In this document: positions 54,020 to 62,945 of the stretch, one piece after another
How the letters are laid out: every line of letters starts with the position of its first letter
Numbering within the stretch: the first letter of the stretch is position 1
NCBI RefSeq assembly: GCF_011813015.1
Contig: NZ_QHLQ01000001.1
Span: 434,001 to 498,000, forward strand
Length of the DNA: 64,000 nucleotides
From: Parasedimentitalea denitrificans
Lineage (GTDB): Bacteria > Pseudomonadota > Alphaproteobacteria > Rhodobacterales > Rhodobacteraceae
Reading direction: 5' to 3'
Notes under the pieces: model-generated
Told to the model about the DNA's origin: nothing
Databases searched by the model: none
The model's input: only the letters and a program-made list of their open reading frames with translations
Position numbers and translations under genes: made by a program

Positions 54020-55042
54020 ATGAAAAAGAAAACCGGGACGTCATTTGTTAGCGCTCAACAAGTCGCTGATCTGGCTGGGGTTTCTCGTTCGGCTGTGTCA
54101 CGCACTTTCACCAAGGGCGCATCGGTTTCGCCGACCACCCGTAGCAAAGTCATCAAAGCCGCAGATAGTCTTGGGTATCACGTCAACGAACTGGCACGCG
54201 GATTGATAAACGAGCAGAGCAATATTGTCTGTATCGTTGGGGCCGATATCTACACCCCCTATCAATCGCGATTTATCGATGCCCTAACCCGCGAGCTTCA
54301 GGCTATCCACAAGGTGACGATGGTGGTGAACTCATCGGGTGATAGTGAGGTGCGCGATGCGCTGGCGCAGACCATACGCTATCGCGCGGATGCCACCCTT
54401 GTCCTGTCGGGGCAACCTGATGACGCGCTTATCCAAACATGTCTGAACAATGGGCAGCGGGTCATCGTTGTTAATCGCGACAAAATGCAATCCGGTGTCG
54501 AAAGCATCGTTGTGACCAACCGCGTTGCCGCCCGCGAGGCGTTTCACATGCTGCATCGCGCAGGCTGTCACAATATTGTAGCCGTGTCCTCCAAGGCAGG
54601 AACACCCAGTCTGGTCGCGCGCGAACAGGCGTTCCTGCAAGAAGCAAAAGACCACGGCATTGAAGCCACCCTAAAAACCGTAGGTATGACATCCTATGAA
54701 ACTGGCGCCGAAACAGCACGCCAGTTATTCAGTGGCAGCAATCCCCCGGATGGAGCCTTTTGTCTAACCGATCTTCTGGCCTGTGGCTTCATGGATGTCG
54801 CACGTCATGAATTTGGGCGCCGCATTCCCGAAGACCTTTGTGTGATTGGCTTTGATGACATTGATCAGTCTAGCTGGTCTTCATATAATTTGACGACCTT
54901 CCGCCAACCGGTTGAGGATATTGCGGTCCACATTCGCGACCTGCTTAGTTCTCGACTTGACCCCGACTTGGGCGAAGGACCCACCCGCTTTCCGACTGAA
55001 CCGGTTTGGCGTCAGTCGGTACGGATGGGGGCCAAACCCTAG
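54020..55042 (+). CDS. LacI-family transcriptional regulator
   Basis: A 340-residue repressor. The N-terminal HTH and hinge (SAQQVADLAGVSRSAVSRTFTKGASVSPTTRSKVIKAADSLGYHVNELARGL) and a sugar-binding core (DGAFCLTDLLACGFMDVARHEFG; DLCVIGFDDIDQSSW) are clear. The ATG at 54020 is preferred to a GTG five codons earlier because AAAGGCAGGCGA precedes it. It most likely binds the two identical operators at 53880 and 61093. Its gene ends flush against the convergent phosphatase gene, with no bases between the stops. Confidence 0.93.
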   Translation: MKKKTGTSFVSAQQVADLAGVSRSAVSRTFTKGASVSPTTRSKVIKAADSLGYHVNELARGLINEQSNIVCIVGADIYTPYQSRFIDALTRELQAIHKVTMVVNSSGDSEVRDALAQTIRYRADATLVLSGQPDDALIQTCLNNGQRVIVVNRDKMQSGVESIVVTNRVAAREAFHMLHRAGCHNIVAVSSKAGTPSLVAREQAFLQEAKDHGIEATLKTVGMTSYETGAETARQLFSGSNPPDGAFCLTDLLACGFMDVARHEFGRRIPEDLCVIGFDDIDQSSWSSYNLTTFRQPVEDIAVHIRDLLSSRLDPDLGEGPTRFPTEPVWRQSVRMGAKP

Positions 55043-55858
55043 TTATTTAATGACCGGGATACCGCTGGCCTTGGCCAGCAAGTCAGAAATTCCTGGCGTT
55101 GCGGCTAAAACCTTGCCCCCCTGGTACAATTCGGCTGTTTCCGGAAACCCACCGATTACGCCACCTGCTTCCTGCACCAGCAAAAATCCGGCGAGACAAT
55201 CCCAGGCATTCATATGCAATTCGGCATAACCGTCAGACCGACCTTCGGCGACATAGGCCAAACCCAGCGCCCCAGATGAGGCCCTGCGCACATTTGCACC
55301 GTCATCGAACAGCTGATGGATGATGTCATAGTACTGCTGGTTTGGCAGACGGTTAGACCAACCAATTTCTATGCTGGATTCATCGGCCCGGGCAATCCGA
55401 GAAACCGAGATTTTGCTTTCATTGCGGTAGGCACCCTGGCCTTTACGCGCAAAATATAACTCGTCAAACGAGGGGTTATAGATCGCGCCGATCTGAACTT
55501 CGCCAGCTGACACAAAGGCAATTGCCACACAGTAATGAGGAATACCGCGTGCAAAATTAGCAGTGCCGTCTATTGGATCGACAACCCAATAGTCGCCTTC
55601 AACCACACCGCCGGTTTCCTCACCTAAGAAACCATCAGATGGAAACTGAGCTTCAATCTCGCTTCGAATGAGTTTTTCAACAGCCAGATCAGTTTCGGTC
55701 AGAAAATCCTGTGGGCCCTTCATTTCAAAGGCGCCGGCCGGTCGCTCATCGAACGCCTTACCAGCAAGCGCTCCCGCCGCTTTTATCAACTTACGGCAGG
55801 CTTCGGCGCGCGCATCTAGATCGACATCTGACATACGAACTTGGGCGGAACTCTTCAT
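55043..55858 (-). CDS. Inositol-monophosphatase-family enzyme 1
   Basis: A 271-residue metal-dependent phosphatase of the IMPase superfamily. Metal-binding motifs: GEETGG (Glu80, Glu81), DPIDGTANFARG (Asp94, Asp97) and the late WDCLAGFLLVQEAGG. No signal peptide. It is the last gene of the transporter/phosphatase operon, 24 bases after its paralogue. The ATG at 55858 is used; the next one at 55834 (MSDVDLD) is possible. The family cleaves myo-inositol-1-phosphate and other sugar or nucleotide phosphates. Confidence 0.92.
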   Translation of the reverse strand: MKSSAQVRMSDVDLDARAEACRKLIKAAGALAGKAFDERPAGAFEMKGPQDFLTETDLAVEKLIRSEIEAQFPSDGFLGEETGGVVEGDYWVVDPIDGTANFARGIPHYCVAIAFVSAGEVQIGAIYNPSFDELYFARKGQGAYRNESKISVSRIARADESSIEIGWSNRLPNQQYYDIIHQLFDDGANVRRASSGALGLAYVAEGRSDGYAELHMNAWDCLAGFLLVQEAGGVIGGFPETAELYQGGKVLAATPGISDLLAKASGIPVIK

Positions 55859-55882
55859 TCTAAAACCTATTATCTTAGTCGA

Positions 55883-56737
55883 TCAGCGTTTAGCGCTTGA
55901 TCGATTGTTTTCAATTTCGTCCGCGATGGTCAAAAGCGTCGGGTAATTCCCACCGGCACCAATCGCAGCATAGCCAGGGGCTTCAAATGCTGGGCGGGAG
56001 CGTTTTTCAGCGTCCCAATTAATGGGGTGGTATATGCCTCCGGATTTCTCCAAGATCATTATCGCCGCCGCAACGTCCCAGGGGTTGATACCAACCCCAA
56101 TCGCCCCGTCTGCCCAGCCCACAGCTACATGAGCAATTCCCAGTGCAGCGCTGCCATTGCGGCGCACACCTGAGAAGTCCTCCATCAGGCGCCCAAACCG
56201 GTCCAGAGCCACGTCTTTACCATCGGCCGCTAAGTCGCGTGCCGATGGGTAACTGGCCAGCAAAGTGGCGTCGGCCTGATCCGGCATAGCTTGGGTTTTC
56301 AGAAGATTATCACCCAGATAGGCCCCCGAGGTGTCGGCGCTGAACATGTTGCCGCCCATCGGGTCCCAGATCGCGCCCGCGATGATTTCATCATCCAGAA
56401 CCGCGCCAATGGACACACACCATGATGGTAGCCCGCAGGCAAAATTGGCGGTGCCATCTATCGGGTCAACAAACCACTTTAGGTCACCTTGCCCCTGCGC
56501 TCCGCCCTCTTCACCGACCACTTGCGAGTCCGGCACCATCGTCAGCAACTGATCGACAATAACCACTTCGGCGGCTTTGTCATGCTCGGTCACGATATCG
56601 CGGCGATCTGCCTTGTAGGACAGGTCCATGCTGGACCGAAACGCCTTGATCAGCGGTTCATGAACAGAATGGGCCACCTTTTGCGCGATGCTGCGCAAAT
56701 GCGTCGAATACTTGGGATCAACTTGGGGTGCTGACAT
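55883..56737 (-). CDS. Inositol-monophosphatase-family enzyme 2
   Basis: A 284-residue paralogue of the downstream gene. Motifs: GEEGGA (Glu76, Glu77), DPIDGTANFACG (Asp91, Asp94) and NPWDVAAAIMILEKSGG. It is distant from copy 1, so the pair probably has different positional preference on the substrate rather than being redundant. It lies 57 bases after the binding-protein gene with a strong hairpin between. Confidence 0.92.
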   Translation of the reverse strand: MSAPQVDPKYSTHLRSIAQKVAHSVHEPLIKAFRSSMDLSYKADRRDIVTEHDKAAEVVIVDQLLTMVPDSQVVGEEGGAQGQGDLKWFVDPIDGTANFACGLPSWCVSIGAVLDDEIIAGAIWDPMGGNMFSADTSGAYLGDNLLKTQAMPDQADATLLASYPSARDLAADGKDVALDRFGRLMEDFSGVRRNGSAALGIAHVAVGWADGAIGVGINPWDVAAAIMILEKSGGIYHPINWDAEKRSRPAFEAPGYAAIGAGGNYPTLLTIADEIENNRSSAKR

Positions 56738-56764
56738 TATGGTACTTTTCTTCGAGAGAGTGTT

Positions 56765-56789
56765 TTGGCCCGGGACACTCCCGGGCCAA
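56765..56789 (-). other. Intercistronic GC hairpin after the binding-protein gene
   Basis: A perfect 11-bp stem TTGGCCCGGGA / TCCCGGGCCAA with a three-base loop (CAC). No T-run follows on the minus strand. It probably protects the binding-protein mRNA from 3' decay. Confidence 0.75.
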
Positions 56790-56794
56790 GTAAG

Positions 56795-57937
56795 TTAGCG
56801 GTTATAGCTGATACGCCACAGGTCCTGCCAATCCTGACGCATGTCAAAATCGTCAGCGCCTGTTTCAGCCACGTGTGGTGTCAGACGATCACGCAGCTGA
56901 ACAACACCCGATGGCTCCTCGGGGTGTGGAGCAATCGCGCTGTTGCCTGACATTTTACCGTCACGAACCATCGGTCCAACGCCCGCTTCGGTCATCATGA
57001 AGTGCAGGAACAGCTTGGCAGCATTTGGGCTTTTGCTACCGTTTGAGATCAGGCCAAAGCCCGGCTTGTAAAAGCCCATGTAAGGCTGGATATCCTGACA
57101 GATCGACATGGTCAGACCACCATCAACCGTATCGCGGTACTTGGCTGACGACATGATGCCAAAGAATGGTTCAGCCTGACCCGGCGTGCCAACGGCATCA
57201 GCCACATCCCCGTCGCTGTCGGTCAACAGCGGAGCGTTGCCAGCAAGGGCTTCGACCCATTGGGCGGTTGCAGACTTGCTGCTGGTATCAAGATCGCTGC
57301 CAAAATGCGCCTTGTAGGCTGCGGCAACGTCATCATCAAAATGCATTTCCATCTGGTTGAACCAGTCAGGAATGGAAGGCTTGTGCAACGGATCCGGCAT
57401 GGCAACGCGGCGGTTCCAGTCATCACCGGTCAGTTCCCAAATATTGGCGACTGGGCAAGTATCAGTGTTTTCGCTGTTAAAGCTCCAGACCGATGGGTCA
57501 CGCCAAACTACCAGCGGATCCTGAGACAGTTCATCAATGTCACCGGCCAAATCTGGCGGTGTCCAGCTGCTGACCATATCCGATCCCAGTAGCTGCGCCA
57601 AAGTCGCGCCAGCGTCGCTGGAAATGATCACGTCACCCACTGTGTTACCAGACTGTGCTTCGCGCACCACCAGGTCGATCTGAGCAGCGCCCTTAACCTT
57701 GCTGCCAACAGCCTCAATGCCATACATCTCGGTAAAGGCCTTAGCGGCTTTCTTGATTTTGCCGGTGCTGGCGTAGATCGTGATTGGACCCTCGCCTTTG
57801 GCGGCTGCAATCAGCGCCTCAAGGTCGAAATCTTCTGCCATCGCTGGCGACATTGCACCACCGACAACAAGTCCCGCCGCCGCACAGGTCGCCTTGGCCT
57901 TACTCGCCCATGACGGGATTTTAATTGATAGTGTCAT
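56795..57937 (-). CDS. ABC binding protein, family 1 (AfuA/FbpA-like), probable phosphorylated-sugar ligand
   Basis: A periplasmic binding protein of 380 residues. The ATG at 57937 follows GGAGGAG. The signal peptide is long (MTLSIKIPSWASKAKATCAAAGLVVGGAMSPAMA). The fold is that of iron and 2-aminoethylphosphonate binders (GPITIYASTGKIKKAAKAFTEMYGIEAVG). Some members once called iron binders, such as AfuA of Actinobacillus, bind hexose phosphates instead. The iron-binding Tyr pair is not obvious, and the nearby phosphatases favour a phosphorylated sugar or inositol. This ligand is inferred. Confidence 0.88.
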   Translation of the reverse strand: MTLSIKIPSWASKAKATCAAAGLVVGGAMSPAMAEDFDLEALIAAAKGEGPITIYASTGKIKKAAKAFTEMYGIEAVGSKVKGAAQIDLVVREAQSGNTVGDVIISSDAGATLAQLLGSDMVSSWTPPDLAGDIDELSQDPLVVWRDPSVWSFNSENTDTCPVANIWELTGDDWNRRVAMPDPLHKPSIPDWFNQMEMHFDDDVAAAYKAHFGSDLDTSSKSATAQWVEALAGNAPLLTDSDGDVADAVGTPGQAEPFFGIMSSAKYRDTVDGGLTMSICQDIQPYMGFYKPGFGLISNGSKSPNAAKLFLHFMMTEAGVGPMVRDGKMSGNSAIAPHPEEPSGVVQLRDRLTPHVAETGADDFDMRQDWQDLWRISYNR

Positions 57938-57978
57938 TTCAGTCTCCTCCACTGTTTTTTAGTCGTCATCACCTTTGG

Positions 57979-59145
57979 TTATGACGCTTTTGCCGCTGAA
58001 GGCGCGCAGCTCTCCCCTGCTGCACAGAATTCAGCGATAACATCATCCGCAGCGGTCAACCGTTGGTCATCGCTATCGAACAAATGCATGAATGCAGGCG
58101 AGGTATGGAACCAGACCTGTTGGCCCACGCTTACCTGCGGGGGTTCGTTTACTGTCAGGAACAGCTTGTGATCATCGACCATCACTTCGATGATCCAGCT
58201 GCCGCCAGTTGGCAGGATGGCAGCTACAAACGCCTCTTCGGCAAAATGATCTGCCGGAACGTCCGAGATTTGACTGGCAAGCTTGATGTTCTCGGGGCGA
58301 AGGCCGAGTGAATCTGCACCGGAAATCGCAGGGAAATACTCTTTTAGATACTGCCGTGAAGCATCTGTAATACGCGAATTGCCAGGCGACTGGTCAATGA
58401 TGTTGATCGGCGGACTACCAACAAATTCAGCCACAAAACGGTTGGCGGGGCGGTCGTAGATATCATTGGGCGTGCCGACCTGTTGCAGGGTGCCGTCATG
58501 CATCACCGCAATGCTGGTCGCCAGCGTCATCGCCTCCCACTGGTCGTGGGTTACAAAGACAATTGTGGTGCCAAACTCACCGTGAATACGCTTTAGCTCG
58601 GTCCGCATTTCCAAGCGCAGGCGCGCATCTAGATTGGACAGAGGTTCGTCCAGCAACAACACCTCTGGGTTCACCGCCAACATTCGGGCCAGCGCCACAC
58701 GTTGTTGCTGCCCCCCGGACAGTTGCGACGGATAACGGTCGCGATATTGCTCGATCCCCAGCTTTTTCATCACAAGGTTGACCCGCTCTTCGCGCTCCGC
58801 CTTGGGAACCTTGCGCAGACGCAGACCAAAGTCGGTGTTCTTCTCGATCGTCAGGTGCGGCCACAACGCGTAGGACTGGAACACCAATCCCATGCCTCGC
58901 TGTTCTGGCGGTACAAACACGCCCTTACCGATGGAATCGATGACGCGGTCACCAACCGCGATCTCACCGCCGGTCAGGTTCTCCAACCCTGCAATCATCC
59001 GCAGTGTCGTGGTCTTGCCGCAGCCAGAAGGCCCCAGCAGGCACATGAACTCTCCATCCCCGATTTCCAGGTTCAGGTCTGACACCGCGTTGGTGGCGTT
59101 CTTGTCATAGCTTTTGTTGACGTGTTTCAGCGTGATATTTGGCAT
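57979..59145 (-). CDS. ABC transporter ATPase (AfuC/FbpC/PotA-like)
   Basis: A 388-residue ATPase with Walker A GPSGCGKT (38-45), Q-loop VFQSYALWPHL, signature LSGGQQQRVALARML, Walker B VLLLDEPLSNLDARL and the switch His in FVTHDQWEAM. A C-terminal TOBE-like regulatory domain follows. The ATG at 59145, preceded by GGGAGG, is one base beyond the permease stop. Confidence 0.94.
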   Translation of the reverse strand: MPNITLKHVNKSYDKNATNAVSDLNLEIGDGEFMCLLGPSGCGKTTTLRMIAGLENLTGGEIAVGDRVIDSIGKGVFVPPEQRGMGLVFQSYALWPHLTIEKNTDFGLRLRKVPKAEREERVNLVMKKLGIEQYRDRYPSQLSGGQQQRVALARMLAVNPEVLLLDEPLSNLDARLRLEMRTELKRIHGEFGTTIVFVTHDQWEAMTLATSIAVMHDGTLQQVGTPNDIYDRPANRFVAEFVGSPPINIIDQSPGNSRITDASRQYLKEYFPAISGADSLGLRPENIKLASQISDVPADHFAEEAFVAAILPTGGSWIIEVMVDDHKLFLTVNEPPQVSVGQQVWFHTSPAFMHLFDSDDQRLTAADDVIAEFCAAGESCAPSAAKAS

Positions 59146-59146
59146 G

Positions 59147-60970
59147 TCAGCCTCCCAATCCATCAGCGAGGTTTGTTTTGGTCAGCCTTTGGGCAGCTAG
59201 GGTGCCGAAGTAGGCTATGGCCGAGATCATTAGAACAACGGCGTTTGCAGCTTGGGTGTAGTTGTAGTCGAGCAAGCGCAGCGAGAAGGTCGTCAGAACA
59301 TCAGTGCTTGGGATCGCAAGGATAACAAACAGACTGAGCCCGCGAATGCCCGAGATGAAGGGCAACAGCACACCGGCCACCAGCGCACCCTTTTGGATCG
59401 GGATCACAATGGTCACCATACGGCGGAACCATCCTGCCCCAGCCACCTGCGCAGCCTCCTCCGGGTCTTTACCCAGTTGCATCATAGCAGAGATACCGGC
59501 GCGCGAGGCATAGGGCATCTGGTCCGCCATAAGCGCCAAGATCAGGATCGCCGCAGTTCCATACAGTGCCGGGATCGGTCCGCGTTCTACCGCGAACAAC
59601 GACAGATAGGCGGCGGCGAAGGCGATGCCCGGAACTAGGTAGGGAAAGAACGTCACCTGGCGCAGGAAGATTGACACCCCCTTGATGGGTGAACGCACTA
59701 CGACATAGCCGACCAGAATTCCCATGATGCCCGAGCAGATCGAGGCAAAACCGACAATGCGCAGCGTGTTCCACATGGCAGACCAAAGTTCTGACGATAG
59801 CAAGATGCCGCTACTCAGGCCGACGGTTTCAAGGTTAGAGCCAATCCAGTAGTCCAGCGTGAAGTTTGACAGGGCAAACTGACCGGGCACTTGCATGATT
59901 GTCGACAACAGCAGGGTCATCAGCGGCAGGCCAACGCTCAGGAAGAAGATCAGGCCAGCCAGCGCAGTTGCTGGCATCCGGAACTTCCCGAGTGCCGTCT
60001 GGCGGTTCATGGATCCTTTGCCACCAACGGTGACAAACTTGCGGGACTCTCGAACCAAACGGGCGTCAATCAACAGGGAGACAATACCAATCAACATGAT
60101 TGCGCCAGCCAGAACCGCCGCCACGCCGGTTTGCCGCGAGGCAATACTGCGATACAGCGAAGTGGCAAGCACATCATAGTTCACCGGCAAGCCCAGCACA
60201 TAAGACACGCCGAATTCACCCAGACATTTAGCAAAAATCAGAACTGTGGCCGACATCAGCGCAGGCAGCATCAGTGGCAGTATGATTTGCCACGCAACGG
60301 TACGAGGCCCTGCCCCAAGGATTCGGGCAGAATCCTCTAACTGCGAGTCAAAGCGGCGCAGCGCATTGCCGAACAACAAAATAACAAAGGGCGTATAGTG
60401 CAGTGCCAGAATGATGGTGATTGGCAATTGCCCGTAGGCCAACCAATCTGGGGGCGTCCAGCCCATGTTTTCGAACCAGCCAGCTTGTCCGCCAACAGTA
60501 CGGTTCTTGAACAAGGTGCGCCAAGCCAGCGCAAAGGTCCACGAGGGCAGCATGTAGGGAACGATCAGGGCTGTCGCAAACCAGCGACGCCCGAACATAT
60601 CAGTCCGGCTAAGTAGCCAGGCCAATACCCCCCCGACTGACAGCGACACCAGGATAGCGCCGAATGAAACGCTCAGCGTATGACGCAGAGGTTCCCAGAA
60701 CAGGATTTTTGACACCGGTGAGAACAGCGCTCGGTCAAAATAGTACCAGGTCAGCTCGCCCAGATCAGCCTTTGCGCGGCGGACATCACCAAATTGAACC
60801 TGTACCGAGTCAAACAGTAGACTCGCGATAGGCACGACGATCAGATAACCGAACAGCAGAACTAGGAATAAGCCAATCGCTGCCGTCGGCTCGCGCCAGC
60901 CAATCTTAAGCCGGTAGCGCAGACGCATCCAGCGCCCTACTTCTTCGGGTGATACTTGCTCTTTTATCAT
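59147..60970 (-). CDS. Fused double-domain ABC permease (AfuB/FbpB-like)
   Basis: A 607-residue inner-membrane protein with two homologous permease halves of about six helices each, as in FbpB and AfuB. The EAA-type coupling loops are EDSARILGAGPRTVAWQIILPLMLPALMSA in the first half and EAAQVAGAGWFRRMVTIVIPIQKGALVAG in the second. It is the first gene of the transporter/phosphatase operon, and the LacI operator sits 123-138 bases before its start. Confidence 0.94.
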   Translation of the reverse strand: MIKEQVSPEEVGRWMRLRYRLKIGWREPTAAIGLFLVLLFGYLIVVPIASLLFDSVQVQFGDVRRAKADLGELTWYYFDRALFSPVSKILFWEPLRHTLSVSFGAILVSLSVGGVLAWLLSRTDMFGRRWFATALIVPYMLPSWTFALAWRTLFKNRTVGGQAGWFENMGWTPPDWLAYGQLPITIILALHYTPFVILLFGNALRRFDSQLEDSARILGAGPRTVAWQIILPLMLPALMSATVLIFAKCLGEFGVSYVLGLPVNYDVLATSLYRSIASRQTGVAAVLAGAIMLIGIVSLLIDARLVRESRKFVTVGGKGSMNRQTALGKFRMPATALAGLIFFLSVGLPLMTLLLSTIMQVPGQFALSNFTLDYWIGSNLETVGLSSGILLSSELWSAMWNTLRIVGFASICSGIMGILVGYVVVRSPIKGVSIFLRQVTFFPYLVPGIAFAAAYLSLFAVERGPIPALYGTAAILILALMADQMPYASRAGISAMMQLGKDPEEAAQVAGAGWFRRMVTIVIPIQKGALVAGVLLPFISGIRGLSLFVILAIPSTDVLTTFSLRLLDYNYTQAANAVVLMISAIAYFGTLAAQRLTKTNLADGLGG

Positions 60971-61092
60971 TCACTCCCTCACACAGGCACTTTGCACCTG
61001 CGCCCCTCCCGTTTGCGCCAACAGACCAGATTCGGTGCTGCTGGGCCGGTTTATCCATCTTCGCCTTGTGCTTGACTTTGTGTCAAGAATTT

Positions 61093-61108
61093 TTGCACAC
61101 CTGTGCAA
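61093..61108. promoter_or_regulatory. LacI-type operator before the transporter operon
   Basis: TTGCACA-CC-TGTGCAA, the exact reverse complement of the site at 53880-53895. It lies in the 264-bp gap between iolB and the permease gene, in the right place to control the transporter and the two inositol-phosphatase genes. Confidence 0.8.
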
Positions 61109-61186
61109 CATTAGACGCACTTCTATATTCTTTGTCATAACCTCAAAAATAAACGAAACTCAGTTCCACGATCTTCATACAAGCGC

Positions 61187-61210
61187 GCTGGTGCACAGCG
61201 TTGCACCAGC
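61187..61210 (-). other. Hairpin downstream of iolB
   Basis: A 9-bp stem GCTGGTGCA (61187-61195) / TGCACCAGC (61202-61210), no T-run. It marks the 3' end of the iolDEB transcript or a processing site. Confidence 0.6.
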
Positions 61211-61234
61211 TGAATTCACTCCTAACGTTCTATG

Positions 61235-62044
61235 TTAGGTTGCATCACGCTGATAAATCCAATCGTGATCAGGGTCGTTTTGGAATCGCCACTTCCGTAG
61301 CGGGCCTGCCATCACATTGAGATAATACATTTCATAGCCATATGGTGCACCGCAGGGGTGATGCCCCTTGGGCACCAAAACCACATCACCATTTTTCACC
61401 GCCATGGTCTCATCCAGCTCACCATCCTCGGTATAGACACGCTGCACCCCAAACCCGCTTTCTGGGTTCAGGCGGTGGTAATAGGTCTCTTCCAGATAGG
61501 TCATTTCAGGGAAGTTATCTTCGTCATGGCGATGCGACGGATATGATGACCAGTTCCCCTGCGGTGTGAACACCTCGGTGACCAGCAAGCTGTCGGCCAC
61601 ATCACGGCCTTCCATGGCGATGTTGTTGATGTAGCGTGTGTTTGCACCCTTGCCGCGTGGAGTGGTTTCAATCCCCTCGGGGCCGAGTTTTTGAGCCTGA
61701 TGATTGCCTGCCCCCGGTGCGGTACACACAGCAAGGGTGCACTCGGTCGTGGCAGTTGCAGACCAGTCACTGTCATTTGGCACATACAGGCAATGAGGTG
61801 GCGTGCGTTCAAACACAGACATCCGATCGCCCATCTCACCGAAATCCTGGCCCGAAGCCGTGATCGCAGCCTTGCCTTCCACCAGCACCAGAATTGCCTC
61901 GCGACCGCCCGTAACCTCGGACACTTTGTCGCCAGCTTTCATGCGGTGAAGTTGGAACCCGACATAAGTCCAACCCGCATCTTCAGGAGAGATATCGTGC
62001 ACTTTGCCAGTCGTAGCAACTGGCTTACGTAACAGATCAGCCAT
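61235..62044 (-). CDS. iolB: IolB, 5-deoxy-glucuronate isomerase
   Basis: A bicupin enzyme of 269 residues that isomerises 5-deoxy-D-glucuronate in the myo-inositol pathway. The typical IolB metal-binding run is seen in [21 protein letters not shown], along with [28 protein letters not shown]. The start at 62044, preceded by GGAGGAGAGACTA, overlaps iolE by eight bases. Confidence 0.96.
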   Translation of the reverse strand: MADLLRKPVATTGKVHDISPEDAGWTYVGFQLHRMKAGDKVSEVTGGREAILVLVEGKAAITASGQDFGEMGDRMSVFERTPPHCLYVPNDSDWSATATTECTLAVCTAPGAGNHQAQKLGPEGIETTPRGKGANTRYINNIAMEGRDVADSLLVTEVFTPQGNWSSYPSHRHDEDNFPEMTYLEETYYHRLNPESGFGVQRVYTEDGELDETMAVKNGDVVLVPKGHHPCGAPYGYEMYYLNVMAGPLRKWRFQNDPDHDWIYQRDAT

Positions 62045-62945
62045 TAGTCTCTCCTCCAAACCCGGCTTCCACAGCCATTTCCTTCAACGACTTCAGCCCC
62101 AAAGACTGATACTCAAACGGGTTGCGAACCGCCGGATCTTGCTCTGCTTCAATCACCAGCCAGCCTTCGTATCCAACCTGAGCGGCAGATTTCAGGACCG
62201 GCACAAACTCTACGCCGCCCTCATCATCTCCGGGAACAGTAAACACGCCACGGCGCACGCCTTCTAAGAAGGATAGCCCCTCAACCTTGACGTCTACCAT
62301 GACGGCCGGACGGACGTTCTTGGCATGGATATGCGCTACCCTGTCGACATGTTTGGCCATCACCTTGTCCGGGTTGCCACCTCCAAAGTAGCAATGCCCG
62401 GTATCAAACAAAAGCTTGGTCGCTGGACCGGTGACTTCCATGAAACGGTCAATTTCATCGGGCGTTTCCACGATGGTGCCCATATGGTGATGATAGACCA
62501 ACGTCAGACCCTGCGCGGCGCAGAACTCGGCGATCTCTTCGACATCCGAGCCAAACTTCTGCCAAGCCTCATCCGCCAAAACCGGGCTTTTTGAAATCGG
62601 CGTATCTTCATCGCCATGAATGGCGTTTGAGGTTTCACAGACGATCACCACCTGGCAGCCCTGCGACTTTAGCAAGTTCAGATGTGGCTGGATCGCGCGC
62701 TTTTCGTCCTCGACCGAATGTGTCAGCAGGTTCAGCGAGTGCCAGCCCGAAACCAGAACAAGCCCCTTGTCTGACAGAGTGCCCTTAAGAACAGCATGAT
62801 CTGTTGGCAGCTTGTGCCCCTTTTCGATCCCGTCAAACCCGATCTCGGCAGTCTCGCTTAGGCATTGTTCCAACGAGATGTCTGCTCCCAGCGTCTGGTC
62901 ATCATCATTGGACCAGGCAATTGGGTTAGTGCCAAATTTTATCAT
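62037..62945 (-). CDS. iolE: IolE, 2-keto-myo-inositol dehydratase
   Basis: A 302-residue (beta/alpha)8 metal-dependent enzyme of the xylose-isomerase-like superfamily. It dehydrates 2-keto-myo-inositol to a trihydroxycyclohexanedione. Family marks: [48 protein letters not shown] and [19 protein letters not shown]. It overlaps iolD by four bases (ATGA) and iolB by eight. Confidence 0.96.
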   Translation of the reverse strand: MIKFGTNPIAWSNDDDQTLGADISLEQCLSETAEIGFDGIEKGHKLPTDHAVLKGTLSDKGLVLVSGWHSLNLLTHSVEDEKRAIQPHLNLLKSQGCQVVIVCETSNAIHGDEDTPISKSPVLADEAWQKFGSDVEEIAEFCAAQGLTLVYHHHMGTIVETPDEIDRFMEVTGPATKLLFDTGHCYFGGGNPDKVMAKHVDRVAHIHAKNVRPAVMVDVKVEGLSFLEGVRRGVFTVPGDDEGGVEFVPVLKSAAQVGYEGWLVIEAEQDPAVRNPFEYQSLGLKSLKEMAVEAGFGGETNG

